A DNA stretch of 49,573 nucleotides from Diphasiastrum complanatum (lineage: Eukaryota > Streptophyta > Lycopodiopsida > Lycopodiales > Lycopodiaceae): positions 24,559,958 through 24,609,530 of the forward strand of contig CM055113.1 in NCBI GenBank assembly GCA_029204225.1, written 5' to 3'. Below the pieces are notes generated by a model. The model was not told where the DNA came from and did no database searches. It worked only from the letters and a program-made list of their open reading frames with translations. A program made the translations under genes and the position numbers. Positions 33,080-43,478 of the stretch are shown here, piece after piece. The number at the start of each line of letters is the position of its first letter. Position 1 is the stretch's first letter.

Positions 33080-34579
33080 CCAGGTCTAGCATTCTATTGT
33101 AAAGGCAGTAGCTTTCGTGAATGGGCTACAACCACAACAAGTGGCTTTATGAGGTGTAAGAAGAGACAATTAGCGGAGTGTCGCCTGAGGTAGAGGTTGC
33201 AATTACTTGGCAGACGAGTCTGATCAAATTTGAAGCCATTCATACAACTGTGAATCGTGCAGTACACCTGAAAAGTGGTCCATGTAGACGATCGTAATGG
33301 TGTCTCATGTAAGAGATCAGGTAAGATGTGTTTTCTTTTGAGTCTATGCACTCATCTTTTTTACTCATGCAATCTGAACATGTAGTGTGGTTTAGAATTT
33401 TACCTTCTATACGTATGTAGATGCCCAAAGCTTCCAGCTTCAGTATTTGAATGTACAGTGTGTTGTAGAAGATACCGCTTGCCCAAATAGAAAGAATTAT
33501 CAAGAAGCTCTTAGGCAAAATCAGGGTATATTTTTTGACAAATTTTGCCATGTGTGGCAATCAAAAAAGCCATCGCTCTGGAATTTTCTCTGGAGATTTG
33601 CCACGCATGGCACTGCCAGGCATGGCAAATCCCAAAAAAATCATGTCACATGAAAATTGGTTAAATAACAACCGTATGTGGCACTTCCACGCGTGGCTGT
33701 GCCATGTCGACATATTTTGGCGCTCATATTTCAAGTTTTAGTTTAAAAAATTTTGCGTGGCAGTGCCACGCAGAATTAAAATTCTTTTGCCGGACCTCAC
33801 CTCCAGCCTAGATTTCACCGGCAGGGTCCTCGAAAAGGTTTTGGTGTGGATATGCCATGCGTGGCAATGCCACGCATAAGAAAAATGTCAAAATCTCGGC
33901 TAAGTATCGGGTTCGTGTGGCAGCGTCGCGTGGCAAAACACACATATATGTAGTTGTGATAAGCAAGATCCAAACCCAAAGCATACTACACACAATAAAA
34001 CACTCTATACACTAGTAGCCACACTAGAGCATAAGCATAGCAAACAAAAGAGATCTCTCTTGCTCCCTATGGGTGCCCTCCTCCCCTCGTATAGATCGCA
34101 AATGGCACCCTCCAATACACTATGGAGTTCCATGCACAACTAATGAAAAAGAGAGAGGCCTAGGGGAGTTAAAGAACCTTCATAGGCTTATGGAAGGTCA
34201 AGAGACTTCTTCCATAACCTATGACTCTTTGATTATCTTTCTTGTGGGAGTTGGGAACTCAATGGACACCTTGGAAGTGCGCCCTCCTACTAGGTCCCTT
34301 TGCCCAAGTTTTGCTTGTATACTTTGGTCCAAGACCAATAAAGTGATATGGTTCAAGATTGAGGCCCAAGGTTTAGAAAAATAGCCAAAACACCCATGGT
34401 AATGAGTTTCAAACACCTCACTAGGTTCCATACCTCTTACCAAGGACACCAATACCTTAATTTAAAGTCACATACCCTTAATCCTAAGGGTATCCCTTAT
34501 CCAAGGGTAACTTGATTCCATACCTCCGCCGACCAAGGTATAGTCACTTGTCTGCCCTTATCCAAAGGGACCTACCCTT
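33080..34579. other. Unassigned region with clustered short palindromes
   Basis: The first 24 bases continue the GH18 upstream segment; then homology stops. No gene is supportable. 33540-33945 is dense in TGGCA/TGCCA motifs, including a 19-bp palindrome (TGCGTGGCAGTGCCACGCA, 33754-33772) and ATGCGTGGC-AAT-GCCACGCAT (33857-33877). 34473-34575 has repeated CCCTTA...TAAGGG hairpins, the best being TACCCTTA-ATCC-TAAGGGTA at 34473-34492. Confidence 0.5.
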
Positions 34580-34722
34580 ATCCTAAGCAAAGGCAAATTT
34601 CGAATGTGATCCGTGCATAAACTTTATAAATATGTGTGTGTTGATTAGCTGCCAGGTCTAGCATTCTATTGTAAACCCTAAACCCAAAAAATTGTATATT
34701 GAAGGAGAAAAATTGTCAAAGT

Positions 34723-34809
<87 letters not shown>

Positions 34810-34866
34810 GATTTTCAGAAATTGATTTTCATCGTGAGGGGCATGTTGAAACTCCCATAAAGAAAT
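34580..34866 (-). repeat. Third, rearranged copy of GH18 upstream DNA
   Basis: The reverse complement of 5063-5355, including a (CT)n tract of 78 bp at 34724-34801, is followed directly by the reverse complement of 5779-5811 (GCATGTTGAAACTCCCATAA). The second piece lies about 0.7 kb away in the other copies, so this copy is internally rearranged or came from a tandem arrangement. It also shows the empty gypsy target site (GTTGATTAGCTGCCAGG). Confidence 0.85.
34724..34801 (-). repeat. (CT)n microsatellite, about 78 bp
   Basis: The orthologous tract of the (AG)n at 5090-5210, in inverted orientation and shorter by about 43 bp, with the same flanks. Confidence 0.96.
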
Positions 34867-34868
34867 AT

Positions 34869-34970
34869 GCCTGAGGGCCTACCTTGCTGGGAGGGCCCTT
34901 GCCCGAGGGCGGGAGCCCTCGGGCAGGCTCCGACCAGCAGCGAGGAAGGCCCGAGGGCTTCGAGCCTTCC
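34869..34970. repeat. GC-rich foldback sequence
   Basis: A GC-rich island of about 100 bp in AT-rich DNA. Its core is an 11-bp perfect inverted repeat with a 4-base loop: TGCCCGAGGGC (34900-34910), GGGA, GCCCTCGGGCA (34915-34925). Outer segments (CCTTGCTGGGAG and CTCCGACCAGCAGCGAGG) pair imperfectly and lengthen the stem. It abuts a gypsy LTR at 34977. It resembles a small foldback or MITE-like remnant; its identity is unknown. Confidence 0.6.
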
Positions 34971-34976
34971 CCTAGG

Positions 34977-35894
34977 TGTTGCACCGGCGCCTCAAAGGGC
35001 GCTGGGACTTGAGCGGTTTCCCCAACACGCGCTTAAGTCTAACATTCATCCATCATGCACTTACATAAAAGCCAACTCAGAATCGTAACAAGCTTAACCA
35101 TTCAGACTTAAGAAAACTGGAATCCCAACCAACCCGAAAGCCAACTCAGAATCCGTCCCCAAAAGGTAACCAAAGGCAAAGACAAGCCACACATGAAACC
35201 CAAGGCATAGTGGTCGCCAAACTGACCAATTGGCATAGCGGCAAGCCCCATGTCGATGACAGGGACCCTTAGGCGCCAGCGACGCAAAAAGGTTGTAGTA
35301 AGGGTCCTTCCACTTGGACCAGTCCCGGAGGCGAAACCGAAATGGTAATCATCCCCAAGGATCAACTTTATTAGATTTGGAAGAGGTTACATTCATACAT
35401 AGACTGACCGGTCTCGGGGCCACCAACACGTGCTGGGCATTGTGCCTGACTCGTGCTGGTAGAGGGAGCTGAGACCTGGCGACTGGATTCCTGGCGCTGG
35501 TTGACCTGCCCAAGTTTCTGTCTGCCGGACTCCCCCTATAGTTCTGCTGTGATTTGGCGCACCCCCTCTGTTCTGAAACATAGTGCTTTCTGGTAAAGCA
35601 CGCTTTTTGGGACTTAGTTTTTATTTTGCTGATTAAGCCTGGCAAGCCTGGCAGAATCAGTCTGGCTCCCGGACATGGGTCCCGGGAGCCGTTCCGGTGG
35701 CAGAATCAACTTGCTTCCTGACTAGGCCATGACTCGAGCTCCAGAGCTAGCTCATGACTTGTGACTACTTGACTGGCTCACCACAGGTCGGAGGCTCAGT
35801 CCTTGACGTTCTAACTTGCTCTGGGACTTTAGGGAGTGTCACCCCTTAGAGTCTTACAGGGCACGTTGGGTGCACCTGAGTCAGCTTTACAACA
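34977..35894 (-). repeat. 3' LTR of the second gypsy copy
   Basis: 918 bp, nearly identical to 20941-21858. The first bases vary (TGTTGCACC against TGTTGCGCC and TGTTGAGCC). Confidence 0.95.
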
Positions 35895-36207
35895 TCCTCC
35901 CCTCGTTTGAAAAAGCTGATGTCCTCATCATGGCCAAACTAGACCTAGGACGTATGGCACGGGCTTAATTCACCGGCCTTAACAACTTTGAATTACAAAA
36001 TACATTGGCAGTAGCACAGGAAAAGTGTAGATAAAGTTCACTTATGTAAAACCTGTGTAAAGCTGCAAGTGATTTATTGGCAAACTTAAGAAAAATACCA
36101 GGAAGTTCCTTGAACTTCAGAATGGCCATGAATGTTTATGTAGGAGGCATGCCGCCAGGTAGTGCTTTGTGTGCCGATCTGGGAAAATGGGTATTGCGTT
36201 GGTTCTT

Positions 36208-36483
36208 CTACAGATAATCTGCTAGTACTTCAGGGGCTCCCTCCTTAATTTTGTCTTTGTACTCCCAAGAAGCCTCAATAAGTGGAGCCCGTAGCCACTT
36301 CACTAGATATTCACGTTGAACGCCAGTTCGCTTTCTATGTGTCAATATTTGTTCTGGTACAAGCTGCCTCTTCGTATCATCAAGTGTCGTTGGTGGGTGA
36401 CGGAGTTCGTGTTGCCGATCAAATCGCTCATCTGGTTTGTACCGTTTGAGTAATGAGATATGAAACACATTGTGTATATCCAA
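36208..36483 (-). pseudogene. Chromodomain tail of the second gypsy copy
   Basis: Same 91-residue tail as 28038-28313, with no amino-acid change that I could see. It is separated from the integrase frame by the same in-frame TAG (36523-36525). It belongs to a truncated element, so it is not functional here. Confidence 0.85.
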
Positions 36484-36525
36484 GCTGGATGGCAGCGCTA
36501 ATCGGTAAGCTACTGGGTTGATCTT

Positions 36526-37668
36526 CTAGGTGACATAATATGGTCCCGCATAAGGTCGAGCGAACTTATGAGAAAAACCTTTTGGTAACGCAATGTTCTT
36601 TGTGTTCAGCCATACTTGATCACCTTCCTCAAATTCTAGTTCTCGTCGATGTGGGTTTACGTCAGCTGCCATACTCCTTTGCTCTAAAAATGCCTTCACC
36701 TCTGTCAGCTTTGTGTGCCACTCATTGATGAATTCCTCTACAGTGGGTACTGGTGTTTCCTGCACGCCTGTAAGAAAAGAGTTTGGAACAATCGATAGCC
36801 GACCATTGCTTATCTCGAAGGGTGCCCTTCTAGTAGACCTGTTCACTTGGTTGTTATGTGCAAACTCGAGAATATCCAAGTAGTTGACCCAATCGGATTG
36901 GTCCCAAGCGACATAATTTCGTAAATATTGTTCAATTTGTCGATTGACTCGCTCCGTTTGCCCATCTGTCTGAGGGTGATATGCAGTACTGAAATTCAGT
37001 CCGGTTCCCACGAGGCGAAATAGACAAGTCCAAAACTTTCCGACGAACTTGGTGTCTCGGTCAGAAATAATCGTTCTAGGCAGGCCGTGGTATTTGAAAA
37101 CACATTTGAAAAATAACCTTGCCACTTCTTCAGCTGTCACTGAACTTTTAGTTGGTACTAGATGAACTTGCTTTGAAAACCAGTCAACCACCACATAAAT
37201 TGAGTCGAAGCCTTGGCACCGTGGTAGTTGAACAATAAAATCCATGCTCACCGAATCCCATGGGTATGCTGGTATCGATAATGGTTGGAGTAGTCCAGCC
37301 GGAGCTAGCGGTTCCACCTTCACTTGTTGACATGTCGAGCATGTTTGCACATAGGATTCAACGTCTGCCCACATACTTGGCCAATAGAAGCCTCTTTTGA
37401 GAAGTTCATACATGCGATTCACCCCTGGATGCCCGGCGGCTAGTACGTCATGATGTTCTCGCAAGACTTTCTTCCTCAGGTTGATGTTGTCTGGGACATA
37501 TACTCTGCGTTGTTTATAAACAACCATTTGATCTTTCCAAATGAAATGTTTATGACGCTTTCCCAGCTGGAATTCGATCATTAAGTCCTTTTCCAACGCA
37601 TCTACACCAAAATTCTCCCTAATTTCTTGGAGTAGGCCAGTCACCTGAGTTGTCACTGTTGCCATCAA
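36526..37668 (-). pseudogene. Gypsy integrase fragment, 380 aa
   Basis: Corresponds to the last third of the Pol ORF at 28356-31442. It begins just after the RNase H domain ([17 protein letters not shown]) and runs through the zinc finger ([23 protein letters not shown] replacing CPTCQQ), the DDE core ([20 protein letters not shown]) and PYAGPYYVT-stop. Scattered replacements are seen, for example Trp for Arg in VVVDWFSKQ. The left-hand start is simply the truncation point. Dead by truncation, though the remaining frame is open. Confidence 0.92.
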
Positions 37669-37676
37669 GTGTTCCT

Positions 37677-39330
37677 GCTAGTTTAGAATGCATTCCCGCT
37701 TCCACTTCCAAAAGCTTTTTGTGCACATCGTTGGTTGCTCCGTTCTCTCGTGGTGCTGCTTCTCCATCGTCTTGGCCGATTGAATCATCATCTTCTCCAA
37801 TAACAGCGGCAACAGCTATCCTTGATTCTCTTTTTCAAATCATGTTTTTTTTGTTGTCCTTGCCTCTACAACTCCAACACTCCTGGATTGGGAATGGTTC
37901 CAATCCCAGCGCTTCATGGATTGAGAATGGCTGCGAGTATTTCCAGCGCAGAGTTTTCCAACGCACAATTGGCCGCCCTCGTGCAGTTGTTGTCCGCATC
38001 AAACAATGATGGCATTCTCCTTAGCTGGTTTAACTCCATTTGATGTCACTCATCTTTTGGATTTGTTGAGAATCCGTGTACTGTGGGTGTCTTGAGCTCA
38101 ATTACTATTTCTTGTCTCTTCTCTACTTTGTCAGAGTCTTGAATTACTTGTTTTTTTTTCTCTGGTTCTCTGCTATTAAACACCATTGGCACACTTGATG
38201 ACCAACAACTTTGTTTATCCACGTTCCTCTGTTGACAGTGCACAAATATGATTTGTAATTTCCAGAAGGAAAATGAAATAACTACAAAGTAGGCAATTTC
38301 AACCAGATATTGGAGGACAAAAAAGCCCTGGATTGCTGGAGCTTGGGACAATGCAAGTTTACACTTTCATTGTGGCATCATGTTAAGCGAGCTCCATAAA
38401 GGTTCAGCTTCCATGCTAGACATCACTGGGTAGTGTCTTGTTCTGCAACAGTCCAAGGATGGGCCTTGAGCTGCTAGCTGCTAGTACTCTAAAACTTATG
38501 CTTCTCCTACCATCTATGGATCGAAGCTAGCAAGTGCAACCAGCTCTTGCTACAAGCTACTACCTCTTGCGATTGTAGCAATCACCTCTTGCTACTTGCT
38601 ACTACCTCCCCAGCCACTGCACACTACTTCTACAGCTCTTTTTTGTTGTCTGTGTGTGCAAGCACGGTAGAGATTGGGAGACACACACACATAGACAAAG
38701 AGACAGACAAGAAAGAAGGCAACTAAGTTTGGCAGTGGAATTGAAAGACTAGATTTAAACTTAGAAAGGAGGATTGTGGCTGCCAGAGGAGACCCGCCAA
38801 AATGAGCTGCTGCTATAAAATAAACTACATAAGGCAGGCACAACCATTGCTGATGTAATGTCGTTTGCTGATTCTATAAGCTTGGGGTTATAATTAACAT
38901 CCTTTGCCAGAGACATTTTGTAAGAGAGCTTCACAAGTGTGATGCCCTCGACAACTGGGAAGGCACTGTCAGAAATCTCAGCCCTCAAACTTTTCTGAAT
39001 TTCAATGCCCTTGCCCTCAGCCTGACATTTATGTTGTGTGCGTCAAAGCTTATGTTGTCATGACTTACATGCATGTATGTGCTGAGAAAACAATTATTGC
39101 TTGGGTGGACGTCATGTCTTGGTTTTTAATATTGTGGATGTTCACGGTTACAAATTTGTAAACAATCTACCATTAATTAGCAATAGTTTATGTCCGTATT
39201 TGCTCAAGAGTGCTTGATACCCAATGTTTACAATATGGATGTTGACATTTGTAGGTTCACACGACTACTTGTTGGACATGGCATCTAGATTTGTTTCGTA
39301 TAGGCCTTTTGACGATTGTAGTGAGCAACA
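37677..39330. other. Unassigned region
   Basis: About 1.65 kb with no gene I can identify. Several short frames occur but lack recognisable domains, and no LTR, PBS or terminal inverted repeat is visible. Around 37680-38043 the base composition is more even and might be old coding sequence, but I cannot name it. Confidence 0.4.
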
Positions 39331-39873
39331 AGATGGAGCCAACATACTTTGGATGACTCGGAATACGTTCCATCCACACAATCCACACAATTGCAAAACT
39401 TGGCATTACGACGAACTGTGGCCAAAAGAACTTTTCCAGGGCTACATATAGATTTTAATTCGCAACAGGGCAATGAGCCACAAGCAGAAACACAATCAAA
39501 CATGAAAAGGGAAAGGGTGATTTCCTCTGGAGACATTGCTCATGTATCCAGTAGGTCGAAGGGGAAAAGGTGGATGGAGCACTGGGTTGTGAATCTCATT
39601 CACGTTCGGGGAGAAATGCAAGAAGAGTTTCTGAAGCCACCAAAACAAGGCATTGATGTTTGGCACAAATTGTTCGTACAACTTTGCTCAACTTGCCCCG
39701 ACTTTGATAAAGATGTTGAAGCTTGTCGAAAAAAATGGAAGACGATTTACAAAGAATACAAGGAAGACAAACCAAATTGGTGGAAAAGCGGCGAGTGGCC
39801 TGGTAATAAAAAAAGTGCAGGTCATTATTTTCAACTTTTGACATCACTGTTGGCCTCGACATACTGTTCTTAG
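39331..39873 (+). CDS. Trihelix/Myb-SANT-like DNA-binding protein, last exon or fragment
   Basis: An open frame bounded upstream by stops near 39325 and ending TAG at 39873. Its first usable codon is unclear: no ATG opens the frame before 39505, so an upstream exon or an intron 3' splice site is likely. The C-terminal half looks like a three-helix DNA-binding fold. Helix 1 is RWMEHWVVNLIHVRGEM, helix 2 is DVWHKLFVQLC, and helix 3 is ACRKKWKTIYKEYKED, with the spaced tryptophans typical of trihelix/SANT domains. The tail is WPGNKKSAGHYFQLL. Such proteins are encoded by host trihelix genes and by the accessory ORF of PIF/Harbinger transposons. A Harbinger transposase fragment 3 kb downstream on the same strand favours the second. 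A copy of its last codons sits at 49078-49166 in inverse orientation. Confidence 0.6.
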   Translation, partial: RWSQHTLDDSEYVPSTQSTQLQNLALRRTVAKRTFPGLHIDFNSQQGNEPQAETQSNMKRERVISSGDIAHVSSRSKGKRWMEHWVVNLIHVRGEMQEEFLKPPKQGIDVWHKLFVQLCSTCPDFDKDVEACRKKWKTIYKEYKEDKPNWWKSGEWPGNKKSAGHYFQLLTSLLASTYCS

Positions 39874-40085
39874 TCTAAGGCAGAAGTTTTAAGCAGTTTT
39901 GCGATGGCAAACATGGGAGAGTCCATTTTGAGTGAAAGTAGCAAATTGGACGGGATTTCCAACTATGCAGTGTGGAAATTCAAAATGAAAAACATACTGA
40001 TGGAGAAAGATGTGTGGGAAGTCGTCACAGGTGATGAGAGAAGGCCGCCAAATGAAGTAGACATCAAAGTGTTCGACAAAAAGAG
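39790..40085 (+). repeat. Left arm of inverted duplication (trihelix tail plus copia gag start)
   Basis: About 300 bp matching the reverse complement of 48855-49166. Both arms contain the end of a trihelix ORF (AGHYFQLLTSLLASTYC-stop), a spacer of about 30 bp, and the first 60 codons of a family C copia gag. Differences inside the trihelix tail are largely silent (for example CTTTTG against CTTCTA, both Leu-Leu). Confidence 0.85.
39904..40085 (+). pseudogene. Copia gag N-terminal fragment (family C)
   Basis: Encodes MANMGESILSESSKLDG and onward to VFDKK, the N-terminus of the Gag present at 48768-49037. It then runs into about 80 bp of unrelated DNA and a family B copia fragment in the opposite orientation. 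No other part of this element follows. Confidence 0.88.
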
Positions 40086-40164
40086 GCTAATAGTATTTCC
40101 GGAAACGAAAGATCCACAAAATGTAAGCACTTCGACATTATTGATCAATATATGCACAACAGAG

Positions 40165-43028
40165 CACATGTCACACTTGATCATTGGTAGATCATCCTCC
40201 TTGATGCACTTTAGCTCCATTAATAACCTCTTGATCCAAAGCACTTCTCTGGTAGTTGTAGTGAGTGCCTTGTACTCGGCCTCACATGAAGAGAGAGATA
40301 TAGTATCTTGATTTTTGGAAAGCCAAGATATTAGATTGCCTCCAAGAAAGATAGTGTATGCACCAATAGACTTTTGATCCATCTTGTCACTTGCAAAGTC
40401 CGAATCCGAGTAGCCAATAATGGATAGATCTTCACTTTTATAGAGTAGACCATAATCACAAGATGAAGATACATATCTTAGAATCCTCTTGGCCATCTTC
40501 CAAAGATGGATCTTAGGATCTTGCATAAATTGACTCAATTTGTGCACACAAAAACTTAGATCGGGCCTAGTAATGGTAAGCCAAATCAAGGAGCCTACAA
40601 GACTCCTAAAAAGTGTGATGTCCTCAAAGGATCTTTCATCACCTTTATTAGGATCTTTTACAATTTGCTCCATTGGAGTATCTATGCTCTTAGAATTTTC
40701 CATATGGAATTTTTTCAACATAGAGTGAGCATATCTAGATTGGCATATAAAGACATGATTTTCATAAAAATCAATTTCTAGGCCTAGGATGTAATGCATC
40801 TCTCCTAGATCTTGCATTTTAAACTCACATCCAAGTGCTAGCTTGGTTTCATCAACTAGCTTGATACAACTTCCACAAAGAATAATGTCATCAACATAAA
40901 TTAGAAGAATGACAATATTGCTATCAACAAACTTTAGATACATGGAAGGATCATAGTCACTAAGAGTAAATCCTAGTGAGATAAGAAAAGAGTTAAGTCT
41001 TGAATACCATGATCTTGGTGCTTGCTTGAGTCCATAAAGACTTTTGAAGAGCAAGCACACTTTGGACTTATCCTTGATGAATCCTTGAGGTTGTTCCATA
41101 TAGATCTCCTCCTCAAGATAACCATTTAGAAAAGCATTGGATACATCTAATTGGAACACCTTCCACTTGAAAAAACAAGCAAGAGAAATAAGAATTCTTA
41201 TTGTCACCATCTTTGCAACGGGTGCAAAGGTCTCCTCATAATCAAGACCATGGATTTGAGCAAATCCTTTGGCACATAATCTTGCTTTATGCTTGTTGAT
41301 GGTGCCATCATGATTGAACTTGATCCGAAATACCCACTTGCAACCAATCACATGCTTGTTGGATGGAGGATCCACAAGCTCCCAAGTATTGTTGGTGATC
41401 AATACATCATACTCTTGCTTCATGGCATCATACCACTCCTTGGTGTTGAGTGCCTCTTGTACATTCTTTGGCTCTTCATGAGAGACATAAAAAACATAAT
41501 TAGTAGAATCAAGATCCACTTGTTTGCCTTTGTCAACATATGAGAGCCTCTTAGACTCGGATCTATCTCTCATGGATTCCTCCAAGAGCTATATGTGGGA
41601 GCCTATTGCAACGATAATTTGCACAATTAATGGCTTCTCCCCAAAAATCTTTGGGCAAAGATGCCTCAATTCACATAGATTTTGCACATTCACATAGAGA
41701 TCTATTCTTTCTCTCGACCACTCCATTTTGAGATGGAGAGTAGGCTCACAAAACTCTCTTTTAATGCCTTCAAGCTCACAAAAAACTTGAAATTTATTGG
41801 AGATATATTCACCACCTCCATCACTTCTAAGAGCTTTAATCTTGAATGAGAATTGCTTCTCTACATAAGCTTTGAAAATAAGGAAATGATCAAACACCAT
41901 AGATTTAGAAGCAAGAAGATATATCCAAGTGAATCTTGTGTAATCATCAATGAAAGTAACAAAACAAGTGGCTCCTCCCTTGCTTGTAGTTGATGAGAAA
42001 TGCACATCCGAGTGGATTAACTCCAAAGGATGCTTGCTTTTGATAGTAAGATCTTGTAAATGGCTTTTTGTGAGATTTAGCAATAGCACAAGCCTCACAA
42101 GGCTTGATCTTCTTGGAGAGTGACTTTGGCAAGCCAATAGCTTTGGCTTCTTTGATCATAGAGAGCATGGATTTGTAGTTGGATGTCCCAATCTCCTATG
42201 CCATAATTCCTCCATAGAGAGCTTGTTCACAAGAGCAACATTACAAGCATTCACATACTCATTTGGATCTAGTTTATATATGCCACCAAGTCTAGATCCT
42301 AATGCAAGTATCTCATCATTCTTCTTGATAGTGCAAGTATCAACATTGAATTTTACATCAAGGCCATTATCAAGCAATTGGCCAACACTAATAAGATTCT
42401 TGGTAAGCTTAGGTACATAAAGAACTCTAGAGAGAGAAAGAACTTTAGAGGATGCAAGCTTCAAGGGAATGTTCCCTATGCCTTCAATAGGACATTCAAA
42501 ATCATTTGCAATGTATATTGATTTTTTGACTCCAACATAAGGTGCAATAGAAGAGAAAGAGTCCTTGGAGCTACACATATGTGAAGAGGCTCCACTATCA
42601 ATATACCATAGGCCGTCCTTCTTGAAAGGAGTAGATGAGAAACTAGAGACCATAAGAGATCCCTCTCCATCACTTGCAATAGTGTCTTCCTTATCATTGG
42701 TAATATTGGCTTGCTTGAGTTGATTCTTCTTTTTGAAGCAATTGGTGGCATAATGACCTTTCTTGCCACAATAAAAGCACTTGATCTTCTTAGAAAGCTT
42801 GTCCATCCTCAAGAGTTTGTATTCTTGTCTTGATTCTTCTGAAATTAGCACACTTTGGAGAGCCTCCAAACTTGGTAGTTCCTCCTTAATGGCATAGGAT
42901 TGGACAAGGTTATCAAATTCACTTCTCCAAGTCATTGAGAATGACTTGAACTAGCTCATTTTGATTGATGGAATCACCAATGCAAGCAAGCTCTCTATGA
43001 ATATCTTTTACTCTCAAAACATAATGGC
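40165..43028 (-). pseudogene. Family B copia fragment, both ends truncated
   Basis: Sibling of the element at 6185-9219. Reading leftward from 43028: a gag piece (ELACIGDSINQNELVQVILN), a second gag piece with the CCHC knuckle CFYCGKKGHYATNC and protease LWYIDSGASSHM (42156-42935), the GAG-pre-integrase and integrase core (41589-42168, frameshifted), then RT and RNase H (about 40165-41585). RT retains YVDDIILCG. About 380 bp of integrase C-terminal sequence is deleted near 41583 relative to the sibling. RNase H breaks off after PMIKCD at about 40165. No LTR or PBS remains. Both ends stop inside coding sequence, next to trihelix/gag DNA on the left and Harbinger DNA on the right. Confidence 0.9.
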
Positions 43029-43030
43029 CA

Positions 43031-43478
43031 TCTGAAAATTGCATGAGTCAGTATCCATCAGAGTTTGAAGCCATCAAGGGTATTCATTTTGTTGTGGGTG
43101 CAATAGATGGGAGCCATATCCCCATAATTGGCCCCACACAAAATCCACAAGACTATTACAATAGAAAAGGGTTTCATTCAATTCTTTTGCAAATTGTGGT
43201 GAATACACGTTGTCTAGTATTGGATTTTGATGTTGGTTGGGTAGGTAGTATGCACGATTGGTCTTTCTTCAAGCAATCAAAAATTGGCCAGAGCTGTTCG
43301 GTTGGGTTGCTTGGTTGGGGATGCAGCTTACCCACCAAGGGATTGGATGCTAAGTCCATTTAAAGGTCATAAGGACGGTTTGTCTATTGTTGAGTACAAT
43401 TGGAATTATGCACAATCAAGCACTAGAATGGCAGTTGAGCGAGCATTTGGTATGTTTGTTAAAAATTCACAATTCTAG
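43031..43478 (+). pseudogene. PIF/Harbinger (DDE_Tnp_4) transposase fragment
   Basis: The C-terminal catalytic half of a Harbinger-type transposase in two frames. The first frame (43043-43300) has VVGAIDGSHIPI, DYYNRKGFHSILLQ and GSMHDWSFFKQS. The second (about 43300-43478) has GCLVGDAAYPPRDWM and MAVERAFGMF. These are the blocks that carry the DDE residues of this family (GAIDGSH, HDWSFF and VERAFG). A frameshift near 43300 and loss of the N-terminal half make it non-functional. It may form one broken element with the trihelix-like ORF at 39331-39873; no terminal inverted repeats were found. Confidence 0.85.

Larger units (their letters stand above)
34977..37676 (-). mobile_element. 5'-truncated second gypsy copy
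   Basis: Retains the 3' LTR (34977-35894), PPT (35895-35905), chromodomain tail and most of integrase, then stops abruptly at about 37676 near the RNase H/integrase border. Protease, RT, leader and 5' LTR are missing. It shows the uninterrupted CCTAGGACGTATGGCA where the other copy carries the nested copia. Confidence 0.93.

Noticed and set aside
33540-33945. CRISPR-like array
   Set aside because: The TGGCA motifs are irregularly spaced with no constant repeat or uniform spacers, and this is plant nuclear DNA.
34073-34384. 103-aa plus-strand frame
   Set aside because: No recognisable domain and a region of short palindromes; not supportable as a gene.
20941-35894. Small proteins of 85, 98 and 62 aa repeated three times
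   Set aside because: They lie inside the three 918-bp gypsy LTR copies, so their recurrence reflects LTR repetition, not a gene family.
38592-38988. Possible small genes on the minus strand
   Set aside because: Frames of 75-83 codons without motif, conserved pattern or promoter context; typical of random ORFs.
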